A stretch of 62,705 nucleotides of DNA from Methanolobus sp. (GTDB taxonomy: Archaea; Halobacteriota; Methanosarcinia; Methanosarcinales; Methanosarcinaceae), in contig JAASSR010000004.1 in NCBI GenBank assembly GCA_021767785.1, positions 1 to 62,705 on the forward strand, written 5' to 3'. The translations under genes were made by a program, and so were the position numbers. Shown here one piece after another: positions 9,416 to 19,202 of the stretch (positions within the stretch are counted from its first letter, which is position 1; every line of letters starts with the position of its first letter). A model generated the notes under the pieces. The model ran no database searches, was not told the DNA's origin, and worked only from the letters and a program-made list of their open reading frames with translations.

Positions 9416-9780
9416 TTATTCTTTTGTTTATAATCCTCAATGGCCATTTTAAGAGCGTCAAGGGCAAAACCCGAACATCTGTCTTTTCCTTCCGGAAGAC
9501 CTTCCAGTGCCTCTATAACATCTTCATTTTTCAACTCAAGAACTTCATCTATAGTTTTTCCTTTTGACAGCTTTGTAACCATACTTGATGTTGAGATGGC
9601 AACAACACAACCAAAGGTCTTGAATTTAACATCTTCAAGCACATTGTCCCTGACTTTAATGGATATGTTTATGATATCTCCATCCACTGTGCTTCCTATC
9701 TCTCCCACACCATCAGCATTTTCTATACTTCCCACATTACTGGGGTTGCTGAATTCCTCTATGACTTTCTTTGAATACAG
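9412..9780 (-). CDS. iscU: IscU/NifU-type Fe-S scaffold protein with Asp replacing the first cluster cysteine
   Basis: Scaffold on which Fe-S clusters are assembled with sulfur from IscS. The YSKKVIEEFSNPSNVGS N-terminus matches IscU. Cysteines two and three are present (C58 in TFGC, C102 in KDRCSG). The first, normally in the PxCGD loop, is Asp33 (TVDGD), with the following Gly-Asp kept. The start needs care. A TTG at 9810 overlaps iscS and has no ribosome binding site, while a CTG at 9780 directly precedes the conserved YSKKV and has GGAGGAG (9786-9792) five bases upstream. I chose the CTG. It is cotranscribed with iscS (stop at 9797) and the HTH gene. Confidence 0.88.
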   Translation of the reverse strand: MYSKKVIEEFSNPSNVGSIENADGVGEIGSTVDGDIINISIKVRDNVLEDVKFKTFGCVVAISTSSMVTKLSKGKTIDEVLELKNEDVIEALEGLPEGKDRCSGFALDALKMAIEDYKQKNK

Positions 9781-9796
9781 ATATACTCCTCCTGGA

Positions 9797-10954
9797 TCAC
9801 TTACCTGCAAGAGGGGACATTTCTCTTAACTTTGAAACGGTTTCCTTCAGACTCTTAACAACATAATCTATCTCTTCCATGGAATTCTCCCTTCCAAGAC
9901 TTATCCTCAGAGAACCATGTATATATTCATCTTCTATACCAAGAGAACTAAGTACATTGGATGATTTCTGTGATCTGGAAGAACAGGCAGAACCGGTGGA
10001 TACACCGATGCCTTTCATATCAAGAAGCATGAGCATGGATTCACCCTCCACATATTTGAAACTGAAATTGACGTTATTAGGAAGACGCTGAGTAGGATGG
10101 CCATTCAGACGAACATCATCTACAGATTCAAGTATTCTTTTTATTAGAGAATCACGCATTTGTCGCATTTTTTCCGAATCTGGTTCCAGACGTTCCTGTG
10201 CAAGGACCATTGCTTTTCCAAGACCTATGATACCCGGGACATTCTCTGTTCCGGAACGTATGCCTTTTTCATGATTACCTCCGAAGACTATAGGTTCGAT
10301 CATCGTTCCTTTGCGAACATATAATGCACCCACACCTTTTGGACCATATATCTTATGTGAGGATATGGAAAGCAGATCGACCCCCAGATCATCCACATTA
10401 ACAGGGATCTTCCCCACGCTCTGTACTGCATCGGTATGAAAACAGATGCCATGTTTCTTTGCTATCTGTGCAATTTCCTTAAGAGGCTGGATCGTACCTA
10501 CTTCATTATTGGCATGCATTACACTTATGACAATAGTATCATCACGGATGGACTTTTCCAGGTATTCAAGATCCACCACGCCATTGGAGTCAACAGGTAC
10601 GTATGTTACATCATGTCCGACCTTCTCAAGGAAAGCACATGTATTCAGTACTGCAGGATGCTCAACAGCCGATGTAATAACATGCTTTTTTCCGGAATCA
10701 TGAGGAATAACTCCCCTAATTGCAAGATTATCAGATTCCGTACCACCCGAAGTGAATATGATCTCTTCAGGTAATGCACCAATTATCTCTGCAACCTGCC
10801 TGCGTGCAAGGGAAAGAGCTTCTGAAGCCTCATTTCCAAATGAATGAAGACTTGAAGGATTACCAAACAACTCTGAAAAATAGGGTAGCATAGAGTCAAG
10901 CACCAGTGGGTCGACAGGAGTGGTTGCACTATGATCCATATAGGTCCTTTTCAT
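9797..10954 (-). CDS. iscS: Cysteine desulfurase IscS/NifS
   Basis: PLP enzyme that removes sulfur from cysteine and passes a persulfide to IscU. The PLP lysine lies in SSHKIYGPKG (about residue 201 from the chosen start). The mobile active-site loop GSACSSRSQ carries the catalytic cysteine (about residue 324), in the long-loop class I (IscS/NifS) style. HSATTPVD at the N-terminus and GTESDN are further family motifs. I prefer the ATG at 10954, giving MKRTYMDHS, over 10963, because family members start near there; neither has a clear ribosome binding site. It heads the operon iscS-iscU-HTH-nreA. A run of three hairpins lies upstream. Confidence 0.96.
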   Translation of the reverse strand: MKRTYMDHSATTPVDPLVLDSMLPYFSELFGNPSSLHSFGNEASEALSLARRQVAEIIGALPEEIIFTSGGTESDNLAIRGVIPHDSGKKHVITSAVEHPAVLNTCAFLEKVGHDVTYVPVDSNGVVDLEYLEKSIRDDTIVISVMHANNEVGTIQPLKEIAQIAKKHGICFHTDAVQSVGKIPVNVDDLGVDLLSISSHKIYGPKGVGALYVRKGTMIEPIVFGGNHEKGIRSGTENVPGIIGLGKAMVLAQERLEPDSEKMRQMRDSLIKRILESVDDVRLNGHPTQRLPNNVNFSFKYVEGESMLMLLDMKGIGVSTGSACSSRSQKSSNVLSSLGIEDEYIHGSLRISLGRENSMEEIDYVVKSLKETVSKLREMSPLAGK

Positions 10955-10997
10955 AGTATCCATAGTTAGTAGAGAAGACTTTCAATAAATAAATATC

Positions 10998-11064
10998 CTT
11001 CAGCAGCATTGCTGAAGAATAAAATGTAAGCAGAATGTACTGCTTAAATGCATGGGTGACCCAT
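10998..11064. repeat. Three consecutive inverted repeats between aIF1 and iscS
   Basis: Three perfect stem pairs follow one another: CTTCAGCA/TGCTGAAG (10998-11017), AAGCAG/CTGCTT (11028-11045) and ATGGGT/ACCCAT (11052-11064). They lie after the aIF1 stop and 35-110 bases ahead of the iscS start, both genes being on the minus strand. One stem could terminate aIF1. Three in a row could form a structured leader or operator region for the isc operon. Confidence 0.6.
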
Positions 11065-11080
11065 ACATAAAAGAATAGTA

Positions 11081-11389
11081 TTAATCTTTTATCTGATCGG
11101 GGGAAAATCCTTTTTCAATAAGTACGTCTTTCATGCGGCTCATGTGATTTCCCTGAAGTTCTACTGAATTCCCTTTTACAGTTCCACCGCATGCAAACTT
11201 AGATTTGAGGTAAGTTGAAAGTTCATGAAGATCTATTTCATGGGCATCAAAACCCTCTACGACTGTTACTTCTTTTCCATATCTTCTTCTATTTACTTTT
11301 ACAGTTATTCTTTGCTGTTCTTTTGCCACTTCTTCGCATATGCAAAGTTCTTTTGGCAATCCACAGACTGAACACATTTCAGAACTCAT
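11081..11389 (-). CDS. Translation initiation factor aIF1 (SUI1/eIF1 family)
   Basis: Archaeal orthologue of eIF1, which binds the small ribosomal subunit and enforces start-codon fidelity. A short N-terminal cysteine knuckle is present: C6, C9, C16 and C18 in [13 protein letters not shown]. The SUI1 fold follows, with the conserved basic [20 protein letters not shown] and the [16 protein letters not shown] signature. The 102 residues match archaeal SUI1. It diverges from the DUF192 gene at 11475, sharing an AT-rich promoter region of 85 bases. Confidence 0.96.
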   Translation of the reverse strand: MSSEMCSVCGLPKELCICEEVAKEQQRITVKVNRRRYGKEVTVVEGFDAHEIDLHELSTYLKSKFACGGTVKGNSVELQGNHMSRMKDVLIEKGFSPDQIKD

Positions 11390-11474
11390 CTTGTGGTATT
11401 TCCTCCGACATTATTATCTATTTTAAACACTCCATATGCATTTAATTAAAATAGATGAATAGAGTAAAACTTCT

Positions 11475-11834
11475 ATGATATTAAAAGCTAATGGTAAAGA
11501 AGTAGCAACAGATGTTGATTTTGCCTGCAGCCTGCCAGAACAGATAAAAGGGCTCATGTTCAGCAATCAGATACACGATGAATATGCCCTAGTATTCGTA
11601 CTGAAAAGGCCAAAAAAAGTCTCATTGCACATGCTCTTTGTTAATTATCCAATAGATGCTATTTTTCTTGATGAGGAAAAGAGGGTAATTAAAATCTCAA
11701 GTCTTAAACCGTGGATAGGTACATGTTCATGTAAAGAAGATGTAAAATATATAATAGAAACCGCCCACGGAAAGTCTGAAAAGCAGAATATAAAAAAAGG
11801 TGACGTGTTCGAATTTGATTCAACAAATCAATGA
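11475..11834 (+). CDS. DUF192 family protein
   Basis: Small conserved protein of 119 residues. The family signature is visible: GLMFSNQI near the N-terminus, then the hydrophobic pattern LHMLFVNYPIDAIFLDEEKRVI, and the C-terminal KKGDVFEF end. The family adopts a compact beta fold and its biochemical role is unknown. No signal peptide is seen, unlike many bacterial members. It diverges from aIF1 and is followed by a 135-base gap before purL. Confidence 0.9.
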   Translation: MILKANGKEVATDVDFACSLPEQIKGLMFSNQIHDEYALVFVLKRPKKVSLHMLFVNYPIDAIFLDEEKRVIKISSLKPWIGTCSCKEDVKYIIETAHGKSEKQNIKKGDVFEFDSTNQ

Positions 11835-11969
11835 GTAAAGCAACTTGTAGCCCGATAAGCAGACAGACAAAATCTATACAAATGTTAAAATGTTCAAAGA
11901 AATATTTATTACATTCCGGGTTCTTTAGAGCCCTGATATAATCACCATATTACAACCAGAGGCACATGA

Positions 11970-14117
11970 ATGTTACCTGAAGATGACCTTAAGATCATAA
12001 CTGAAAAAATGGGAAGAGAACCGAATCTCGTGGAACAGGGATGCTTCCTGAACCTGTGGAGCGAGCACTGCTCATATCGTTCAAGTGCACCACTGCTCAA
12101 GACCTTTACAACTACCGGAGACAAGGTAATTATCGGTCCGGGGGATGATGCAGCCATTATCAGTTTTGGGAAAGGATGGGCGCTTGCAATTGGAATGGAA
12201 AGTCATAACCATCCATCATATGTGGACCCATATAATGGAGCTGCCACAGGTGTCGGAGGTATTATACGTGATATAATTTCCATGGGAGCAAGGCCTATAG
12301 CCCTTATGGACCCACTATATTTCGGCCCACTTGATAATTCCAAGAATCTCTATCTGTTCGAACATATAATAGAAGGTATTGCAGGCTATGGTAATTGCAT
12401 AGGGGTGCCTGTTGTTCGTGGAGAAGCGTTCTTTGACAGATCATACAGTGGTAATCCTCTGGTAAATGTCGTTGCAGTAGGTCTTGCAAGTGAAAAGGAT
12501 GTTGTTACAGCCTGTGCACAGAAGGCAGGTAACAAACTCATCCTGATGGGATCAACAACCGGTCGTGACGGTCTTGGTGGAGCATCCTTTGCATCAAGGG
12601 ACCTTTCTGAGGACTCCGAAGCAGCAGACAGACCCAGTATCCAGATAGGAGACCCTTTCACAGAAAAACTGCTTATCGAAGCAACACTTGAAGCCATTGG
12701 CAAAGATTACGTGCGATCATGCAGAGATCTTGGTGCTGCAGGGCTTGCTGGTGCGAGTTCTGAAATGGCATCAAAGGGAAATCTGGGAATGAAAATAATA
12801 GCAGATAATGTGATCCTGCGTGAAACCGGCATGACACCCTATGAGATACTTATCGCAGAATCACAGGAACGCATGCTGCTTGAAGTGGAACCAGAAAATG
12901 TAGGATCTGTACTTGACATTGCTAAGAAATATGATCTCAATGCCAGCATAATAGGTGAACTTACAGCAGAAATGAACTATACTGTTCAATTCAAGGATGA
13001 GATAGTGGCAGACATTCCTGTTAAGCTTCTGACAGAGGGTGCGCCAACATGTGAACGCCCTTCAGAGGCTCCTGTTGAAAGGGATATCGGGGATAAACCG
13101 GAGATTCCCTCAGACCTTAAACAATGCATACTTGACGTCCTTTCATCCCACAATGTGGCATCAAAGAGATGGATATACAGACAATACGATCATGAGGTGC
13201 AGGTACGCACTGTAACAAAACCGGGTGATGATGCAGGCATATTACGTATTCAAGGTAATGAGGGTATCGCGCTTTCATGTGGTTGTAATCCAAGACACAC
13301 ACTACTTGATCCCTATTCAGGCGGAAAAGGAACAGTTATTGAGAATGCCATGAACCTTGCAGTGAAAGGTGCACGCGGAATTGCCATTGTGGATTGTCTG
13401 AACTTCGGCAATCCGGAAAAACCTGACATATACTGGCAGTTCAAGCATGCGATACTCGGACTCGGAGACGGGGCAAGGGAACTGGGAATACCTGTAGTTG
13501 GTGGAAACGTATCCCTCTACAATGAAAGCGGTGAGTTCAAAACAGCTATCGTTCCGACCCCTGCAATTGGTCTTGCAGGATACATCGAAGATGTGAGCAT
13601 GGCACCACCTGGAATATTCACAACAGAGGGTGACACCATAATCCTTATCGGGACGACATCAGATGAACTTGGAGGTTCTGAGTATTACAATCTCATAGGA
13701 AAAGAAAATGAAGGCAAAGCTCCGGAAGTTCCGGAAAATGCCAGTGAGATCATCAACACTCAGATAGAGCTTACAAAAAGCGGAAAACTGACAGCATCAC
13801 ATGATGTATCCATCGGAGGCATTGCAACTGCCATAAGTGAGATGTGTGAAAAGATAGGTGCTGATATCGACCTGAGTGAAGTCTGTGAAAACATGAGACC
13901 TGACGACATTTTGTTCTCAGAGTCTTATGCAAGGGCAATAGTAGCTACTTCTGAACCCGATGTTATAAAGGGAATCCTGAAAAAGATACCGCATACAGTT
14001 ATAGGAAAGGTCGGTGGCAAAGAGCTTAAAATAGCATGCAGCGGTATCAACATAGAAATATCCATAAATGAAATGAACGAGGCAAGAGACAGCCTCATAA
14101 ATATGATGATGGAGTAA
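11970..14117 (+). CDS. purL: Phosphoribosylformylglycinamidine synthase subunit PurL
   Basis: ATP-dependent FGAM synthetase subunit of de novo purine synthesis. It works with the small PurS and the glutaminase PurQ, neither of which is in the window. The 715 residues match the small PurL type with two AIR-synthase-like halves. Characteristic segments are [34 protein letters not shown] and, in the second half, [11 protein letters not shown]. The ATG at 11970 follows GAGG at about seven bases. The upstream gap holds a possible hairpin, GGGTTCT/AGAGCCC, near 11918-11933. Confidence 0.97.
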   Translation: MLPEDDLKIITEKMGREPNLVEQGCFLNLWSEHCSYRSSAPLLKTFTTTGDKVIIGPGDDAAIISFGKGWALAIGMESHNHPSYVDPYNGAATGVGGIIRDIISMGARPIALMDPLYFGPLDNSKNLYLFEHIIEGIAGYGNCIGVPVVRGEAFFDRSYSGNPLVNVVAVGLASEKDVVTACAQKAGNKLILMGSTTGRDGLGGASFASRDLSEDSEAADRPSIQIGDPFTEKLLIEATLEAIGKDYVRSCRDLGAAGLAGASSEMASKGNLGMKIIADNVILRETGMTPYEILIAESQERMLLEVEPENVGSVLDIAKKYDLNASIIGELTAEMNYTVQFKDEIVADIPVKLLTEGAPTCERPSEAPVERDIGDKPEIPSDLKQCILDVLSSHNVASKRWIYRQYDHEVQVRTVTKPGDDAGILRIQGNEGIALSCGCNPRHTLLDPYSGGKGTVIENAMNLAVKGARGIAIVDCLNFGNPEKPDIYWQFKHAILGLGDGARELGIPVVGGNVSLYNESGEFKTAIVPTPAIGLAGYIEDVSMAPPGIFTTEGDTIILIGTTSDELGGSEYYNLIGKENEGKAPEVPENASEIINTQIELTKSGKLTASHDVSIGGIATAISEMCEKIGADIDLSEVCENMRPDDILFSESYARAIVATSEPDVIKGILKKIPHTVIGKVGGKELKIACSGINIEISINEMNEARDSLINMMME

Positions 14118-14165
14118 ACTCCGTCATATCCTTATAAAGATAAATAATACAAAATGAAATAATTA

Positions 14166-14366
14166 TTATTGCTGTTGGGTTGCAAAGTAGATCATATACA
14201 GCGCCGACAAACCCACAAGTATGTAGACGATCCTTGCTATAATGCTGTAGCCAAAGATCATATCTACAAGATTAAGATTTGAAGAAATTCCGAACAAACC
14301 CCAGTTCAGACCGCCTATTATGACCAGTATCATGGCTACCCAGTCAAGACTCTTCATTTCAGGCAA
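14166..14366 (-). CDS. DUF378 small membrane protein
   Basis: Two-helix membrane protein of about 66 residues matching DUF378, whose signature GGLNWGLFG is present after a first hydrophobic segment. A second hydrophobic segment runs to the C-terminus. The function is unknown. The start is probably the TTG at 14366, because GGAGGTGA lies five bases upstream. The in-frame GTG at 14375 is part of that ribosome binding site, and the ATG at 14357 is too far from it. It is convergent with purL across a 48-base gap. Confidence 0.86.
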   Translation of the reverse strand: MPEMKSLDWVAMILVIIGGLNWGLFGISSNLNLVDMIFGYSIIARIVYILVGLSALYMIYFATQQQ

Positions 14367-14481
14367 ATATTTCACCTCCCTTTTAACCCCATTACACCTA
14401 TGAACATTTGTATGTTTTTATGACTATTTATAACTATTGAAATGTCACATATCTACTGCTGAATAGTTTGTGATAAGAATC

Positions 14482-15132
14482 TTATTCACTTTCTTTTAAG
14501 GCATCCCCATAAAGTTCTTTCAGGTTTGTGGGAATAGGATTGTCCTTCAGTAATTGTGCAAAGAAAGCAAGATTATGCACCATAAAGCGCACAGTTTTGT
14601 TGGTATAGAGATGTTTATCCCCTCCAGCTTCTATATAACTCGGACCTGGACCTGCATCACCTACCCAGTAGCTGTCAACATTCGGAGGAATAGTACATCC
14701 CAGATGCGTCAGGTTGAACAGTGTATTGGCAGCCACATCATGTGCTCCATCTTCATTACCGGTAATTATCACTCCAGCCACTTTACCGTAAAGAGGGAAC
14801 TGGCCGGTATTCGGATCGCTGTCTGCGTATGTACCGTCAAGTCTTTCAAGGACCATCTGTGCTACCGAGGAACGTACACCCATCCATATTGGTGAACCGA
14901 TCACAAGAATATCAGAATCTTTTACCTTGTTCAATATTAACGGCCATTCATCTCCTGGTCCTTCATCTGAAGAGACACCGAACATTATTTTATAGTCAGC
15001 AACTCTTATAACTTCACTTTCTACATCTAACTCTTCAAACAGCCTGACGGCTTTATCAATAAGAGCTCTTGTATTGGATACTTCAGGAGAACGCTTCAAA
15101 GTACAGTTCAAAAATAATGCCTTTAACCCCAT
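14482..15132 (-). CDS. Flavodoxin-like NAD(P)H-dependent FMN reductase family protein
   Basis: Soluble flavoprotein of 216 residues with a flavodoxin-like fold. The N-terminal strand KALFLNCTLKRSPEVSNT ends in the FMN phosphate-binding loop. The isoalloxazine loop SPIWMGVRSSVAQMVLERLDG is well conserved, and a later GNEDGAHDVAAN segment follows. It belongs to the NADPH-dependent FMN reductase/WrbA-like superfamily; the electron acceptor is unknown. It is monocistronic, 115 bases from purL's convergent neighbour. Confidence 0.88.
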   Translation of the reverse strand: MGLKALFLNCTLKRSPEVSNTRALIDKAVRLFEELDVESEVIRVADYKIMFGVSSDEGPGDEWPLILNKVKDSDILVIGSPIWMGVRSSVAQMVLERLDGTYADSDPNTGQFPLYGKVAGVIITGNEDGAHDVAANTLFNLTHLGCTIPPNVDSYWVGDAGPGPSYIEAGGDKHLYTNKTVRFMVHNLAFFAQLLKDNPIPTNLKELYGDALKESE

Positions 15133-15253
15133 GGTAAAACATTAGTTACCGGCACATAAATAATTTTCCTAGAAACTGCTGCTCTTAAATATAAATATAT
15201 AAATGTAAAAACAAAATAGTAACACCGTACATGAGTATAAAAAGAGAGGAAAA

Positions 15254-15274
15254 AAGAATGGACTATCCATTCTT
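15254..15274 (-). terminator. Intrinsic-type terminator downstream of the TRAM gene
   Basis: A nine-base perfect stem, AAGAATGGA/TCCATTCTT, encloses a three-base loop and is followed on the minus strand by a T-rich run. It lies eight bases past the TRAM gene stop. Confidence 0.7.
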
Positions 15275-15281
15275 CAAAGAT

Positions 15282-15494
15282 CTATTCTTCCTTTTCTGCA
15301 AAGGCAAACTTACGTAATACTCTTGTGATCCTGATATTTACCGTATCGCCAACCTGAGTCTGAGGGACAAAAATTACAAAGCCTTCCACTCTGGCAATGC
15401 CGTCACCTTCTCTTGCAATATCCTCGATCGTTACTTCGTATGTCTCTCCAACTTCAACAGGGGCTGTTGATTCTCTGTCATTGTTATTAAACAA
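15282..15494 (-). CDS. TRAM-domain small protein
   Basis: A stand-alone TRAM domain of about 70 residues. These beta-barrel RNA-binding proteins are abundant in methanogens and at least one has been shown to act as an RNA chaperone in cold adaptation. Visible features are the VGETYEVTIEDIAREGDGIARVEGF core and the GDTVNIRITRVLRKFAFAE end. The frame stays open up to a TTG at 15530. I prefer the TTG at 15494, which leaves only a short tail before the domain; AAGGACG is a weak ribosome binding site about 12 bases ahead. A terminator follows the gene. Confidence 0.85.
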   Translation of the reverse strand: MFNNNDRESTAPVEVGETYEVTIEDIAREGDGIARVEGFVIFVPQTQVGDTVNIRITRVLRKFAFAEKEE

Positions 15495-15768
15495 ATTAAT
15501 GCACGTCCTTCTATTCGAAAATAAGACCAAAAACCATACTGAAAAACCCTAAATTTAAATTAGAAAAACTAAATTAGATTTAATTGATTCTCAGAATAGT
15601 ACCAGATCCTACATCGATAAGTACACATGATACATATTTAAATGTTCTTAATCAGAATATCTCTGGTATATGAGCAGAAACCATATCTTATTTATTCTTT
15701 AGAATAAAATAAGTAAAAATAAATCACAATCATACTATTGATTCAAAATAATTTTTGGGATGAAAATA

Positions 15769-18006
15769 ATGGACGAAGTACAGATCAAAGTAGAAAAAGC
15801 CCATCCGAATGACTTCGGAAGGGGAATCATCCGTCTGGATCCTACTACACTCTTAAGCCTGCAACTGTCTCCAGGTGATATTGTGGAGATAGAAGGGAAA
15901 AGAACAACCGCAGCCAAAGTATGGAGAGCTGAAAGGCAGGACTGGGGGCAGGGTATTGTCAGGATAGACGGCTTTATAAGACAGAACGCAGGTGTCGGGA
16001 TAGGCGAGAGAATAGCTATCAGAAAAGCCGATGTTGTGACTGCGAAAAAAGTAGTGCTTGCACCTCCCGAAGGAGTAACCATGGAATATGGTGACCATAT
16101 AAGTGAGATCATCAAGCGCAACATTATGAAGCGACCCCTTGTAGAGGGAGATATCGTCCCTATCATCAGCTCAATGACACAACCAATGACCAGTCAGATG
16201 GGTGGTGGACAGGCAATTCCTTTGATAGCTGTTGAGGCTGAGCCAAAAGAGGAGATATTGATCATCGGCGAATTCACCGAGATAGAACTCCGTCAAAAGC
16301 CAGTGCGCGGATATGATGGTGCTACACGTGGTGTTACATACGAAGATATCGGTGGCCTCGGATCAGAGATACAGCGTGTCAGAGAGATGATAGAACTTCC
16401 ATTGAAACATCCTGAACTTTTCCAGAGGCTTAATATCGATCCGCCCAAAGGGATTATTCTTTATGGACCACCTGGTACCGGAAAAACCCTCATCGCTAAG
16501 GCTGTTGCAAATGAATCAAGGGCTAATTTCCTCTATATAGCAGGCCCTGAGATCATGGGCAAATATTACGGTGAAAGTGAGGAACGTATCCGTAAGATAT
16601 TCGAGGAGGCAGAAGATGATGCACCATCCATTATTTTCATTGACGAGATAGATTCTATCGCACCTAAGAGACAGAATGTCACAGGTGAGGTAGAACGCAG
16701 GGTTGTAGCTCAACTGCTCACAATGATGGATGGCCTCGAAGAAAGAGGACAGGTTGTTGTCATCGGTGCTACAAACCGTATAGATGCTATCGATCCTGCA
16801 TTACGTAGACCGGGAAGGTTTGACAGAGAGATCGAGATAGGAGTTCCAGACAATGATGATCGTCTGGAGATCATGCAGATACATACACGAGGCGTACCTC
16901 TGGACGAGGACGTTGATGAAGAATTCCTTGATTACATTGCAAAACACACACAGGCTTTTGTGGGTGCCGATCTTCTGGCTCTTGTACAGGAAGCTGCAAT
17001 GCGTTCCCTTAGAAGAGCACTGCCTGATATAAATCTTGATGATGACGATGTGCCTCAGGAAGTACTCGATACCATCACAGTGAACAAGGATGACTTTGAG
17101 AATGCACTCCGTGAGATCGAACCATCTGCAATGAGAGAGGTACTTGTTGAAGTCCCATCGGTAAGATGGAATGATGTAGGAGGGCTTGACAAAGCAAAAC
17201 AGGAGATAATAGAAGCTGTGGAGTGGCCCCTTACAAGACCTGAGAAATTTGTCAGCATGGGTATCAAGCCTCCAAAAGGAGTACTGCTCTTTGGCCCACC
17301 AGGGACTGGAAAAACACTGATTGCACAGGCTGTTGCAAATGAATCCAATGCAAATTTCATCAGTGTGAAAGGGCCACAGATGCTTTCCAAATGGGTGGGA
17401 GAATCAGAGAAAGCCATCAGAGAAACATTCAAAAAAGCAAAGCAGGTTGCTCCCTGTATTGTATTCTTTGACGAGATAGATTCCATCACACCAATGAGGA
17501 GTGCTGCATCCGAAGATTCAAAAGTATCCGAAAGAATAGTGAACCAGCTTCTGACCGAGCTTGACGGCCTGGAACCACTGAAGGAGATAATAGTTGTGGC
17601 TGCAACAAACCGTCCGGATATAATAGACCCTGCTCTTCTAAGATCAGGCAGGTTCGACAGGATGGTACTTGTAGGACAATCAACCTACAATGGAAGGAAA
17701 GACATTTTCAGGATACACACCAGAGGCATACCTCTTGACAGTGATGTAACAATAGATGATCTTGCATCCATAACAGAAGGCTTTGTAGGAGCCGATATAG
17801 AAGCTGTCTGCAGGGAAGCTGTTATGCTTGCACTGAGAGATAATTTCGAAGTAGAAAAAGTCGGAATGAAGTATTTCAGAGAAGCAATGAACAAAGTAAG
17901 ACCAACTCTGTCAGAGAGTCTGATGGAATATTATGAGAAGATACAGGCACAATTCAAAGGCGGCGTCAGGAAAGAAGAAGCAAGTGCTTATATAGGATAC
18001 AGATAA
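15769..18006 (+). CDS. CDC48/VCP (p97)-family AAA ATPase
   Basis: Hexameric double-ring unfoldase that feeds substrates to the proteasome and remodels complexes. Domains in order: N-terminal double-psi beta-barrel and CDC48 domain 2 (residues 1-180), the D1 AAA module with Walker A GPPGTGKT at about 233 and Walker B IIFIDEID, and the D2 module with Walker A at about 509 and Walker B IVFFDEID. Both modules keep the sensor-1 Asn and arginine-finger region ([24 protein letters not shown]). The length of 745 residues is typical. The ATG at 15769 follows GGGATGA. The upstream 230 bases contain an AT-rich imperfect inverted repeat near 15690-15716. Confidence 0.97.
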   Translation: MDEVQIKVEKAHPNDFGRGIIRLDPTTLLSLQLSPGDIVEIEGKRTTAAKVWRAERQDWGQGIVRIDGFIRQNAGVGIGERIAIRKADVVTAKKVVLAPPEGVTMEYGDHISEIIKRNIMKRPLVEGDIVPIISSMTQPMTSQMGGGQAIPLIAVEAEPKEEILIIGEFTEIELRQKPVRGYDGATRGVTYEDIGGLGSEIQRVREMIELPLKHPELFQRLNIDPPKGIILYGPPGTGKTLIAKAVANESRANFLYIAGPEIMGKYYGESEERIRKIFEEAEDDAPSIIFIDEIDSIAPKRQNVTGEVERRVVAQLLTMMDGLEERGQVVVIGATNRIDAIDPALRRPGRFDREIEIGVPDNDDRLEIMQIHTRGVPLDEDVDEEFLDYIAKHTQAFVGADLLALVQEAAMRSLRRALPDINLDDDDVPQEVLDTITVNKDDFENALREIEPSAMREVLVEVPSVRWNDVGGLDKAKQEIIEAVEWPLTRPEKFVSMGIKPPKGVLLFGPPGTGKTLIAQAVANESNANFISVKGPQMLSKWVGESEKAIRETFKKAKQVAPCIVFFDEIDSITPMRSAASEDSKVSERIVNQLLTELDGLEPLKEIIVVAATNRPDIIDPALLRSGRFDRMVLVGQSTYNGRKDIFRIHTRGIPLDSDVTIDDLASITEGFVGADIEAVCREAVMLALRDNFEVEKVGMKYFREAMNKVRPTLSESLMEYYEKIQAQFKGGVRKEEASAYIGYR

Positions 18007-18054
18007 ATAGATGAAATATTTATATATTATTTTTATATCATGGGGCGAATGAAA

Positions 18055-18330
18055 ATGGCAAATGTTTTTGCAAAGAACCTTTCGAGCAAACAGGTAATGG
18101 CAACAGATGGAACAGAGATAGGTATCCTTTTCAATATTGTAATGGATATCAGAACAGGCGACCTTATTGACCTGATAGTAAAACCGGACATGAGTCTGGA
18201 TACATCCAAATATAAAGTAGATGAGCAATACATATTATTGCCTTTTGAATCCGTCAGAGCAATAAAGGACTATATAGTAGTCGATAAGAACATAGCCCGC
18301 GGTCTGCAAAAAGAACCCGCCGGAATATGA
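18055..18330 (+). CDS. PRC-barrel domain protein
   Basis: Stand-alone PRC-barrel of about 92 residues. The pattern KQVMATDGTEIGILFNIVMDIRTGDLIDLIV is the repeat-like first half, and the ILLPFESVRAIKDYIVVD segment is the end of the barrel. Archaeal single-domain PRC-barrels are widespread; some have been tied to cell division or RNA processing complexes. ATG codons occur at 18040, 18049 and 18055. A TATA-like ATTTATATAT about 30 bases ahead suggests a leaderless or near-leaderless message, favouring 18049 or 18055. It is followed by a strong hairpin. Confidence 0.88.
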   Translation: MANVFAKNLSSKQVMATDGTEIGILFNIVMDIRTGDLIDLIVKPDMSLDTSKYKVDEQYILLPFESVRAIKDYIVVDKNIARGLQKEPAGI

Positions 18331-18337
18331 TCATGCC

Positions 18338-18367
18338 AGTCCAGAGCATGCATTGCATGCCTGGACT
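18338..18367. terminator. Long hairpin between convergent genes
   Basis: AGTCCAG and GCATGC, separated by one bulged A, pair with GCATGC and CTGGACT around a three-base loop. This gives a 13-pair stem between the PRC-barrel gene and the convergent phosphatase gene. It is probably a bidirectional terminator. Confidence 0.7.
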
Positions 18368-18413
18368 TTCTTGCTAAGGAATAAGTATAATTATACCTGT
18401 AAACACAAAAAGT

Positions 18414-19094
18414 TCAGATCAAGTCTCTGGATTGCAGATAATCTATTGCTTCCACTGTGCCGTCACCATAATTTGCCTTGCTGACATAATCAGCAATTTC
18501 TTTAAGGGATTTATCGGCGTTACCCACCGCAATTGAAAAACCTGCTTCTTCAAGCATTTCCATATCGTTAACAGAGTCTCCTATGGCAACGTAATCTGAT
18601 GTCTGAAGTTTCATCAGTTCTGCCATTTTCAAGAGACCAGTACCTTTATTGATCTTTTTGCTCTTTATGTGTATAGCAAAATGTGTATCTATTATTTCCA
18701 CACCCGGAAAATTACTTTGTAACATTTTACTTGCGTTCTCAACATCAAAATTTCTTCTGAGAACGATTTCCGTTCTCCTGTGAACAGAATCAAGTTTTTC
18801 CATATCAAATACAGAAGACAGAAAATCGTAAGCTTCCTCACATTCATGAATTACATCGGAAACTATAGGCTTCTTGTCAAATCCATCTACTATAACACCA
18901 CCATTTTCAGCTATTATGTGACAACATACACCCACAAGTTTTGCCACAGCCTTTGCATAACAGAGCACATTTCCGGTTGCTATCACCACAGGGATATCCA
19001 GGGAACGCAGTTTTGCAGCTGCCTTGAGACTTAGCTTACGATCCATATGAGTGATCGTGCCATCTACGTCAATTACAAGAGCCTTGTATTTCAT
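18414..19094 (-). CDS. Phosphoglycolate phosphatase, archaeal HAD-IIB type
   Basis: HAD-superfamily phosphatase of 226 residues. Motif I DVDGTITH holds the nucleophile Asp, motif II is VIATGN, and motif IV is YVAIGDSVNDMEML. The Cof-like cap lies between motifs II and III. Archaeal homologues such as TA0175 dephosphorylate 2-phosphoglycolate; the substrate here is assigned by family. The ATG at 19094 is preferred over a TTG at 19100. It lies downstream of radA on the same strand, separated by 108 bases that include a weak stem near 19163. Confidence 0.9.
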   Translation of the reverse strand: MKYKALVIDVDGTITHMDRKLSLKAAAKLRSLDIPVVIATGNVLCYAKAVAKLVGVCCHIIAENGGVIVDGFDKKPIVSDVIHECEEAYDFLSSVFDMEKLDSVHRRTEIVLRRNFDVENASKMLQSNFPGVEIIDTHFAIHIKSKKINKGTGLLKMAELMKLQTSDYVAIGDSVNDMEMLEEAGFSIAVGNADKSLKEIADYVSKANYGDGTVEAIDYLQSRDLI

Positions 19095-19202
19095 AATCAA
19101 TAGATTAAAAATGATGGATAAAAGTGTTTTCTATCCCGGCCCAGAACACCAAAAAGATAAAGTATCTCCTTTAAAAGAGATAAAATACACGAAAGTACAT
19201 GA

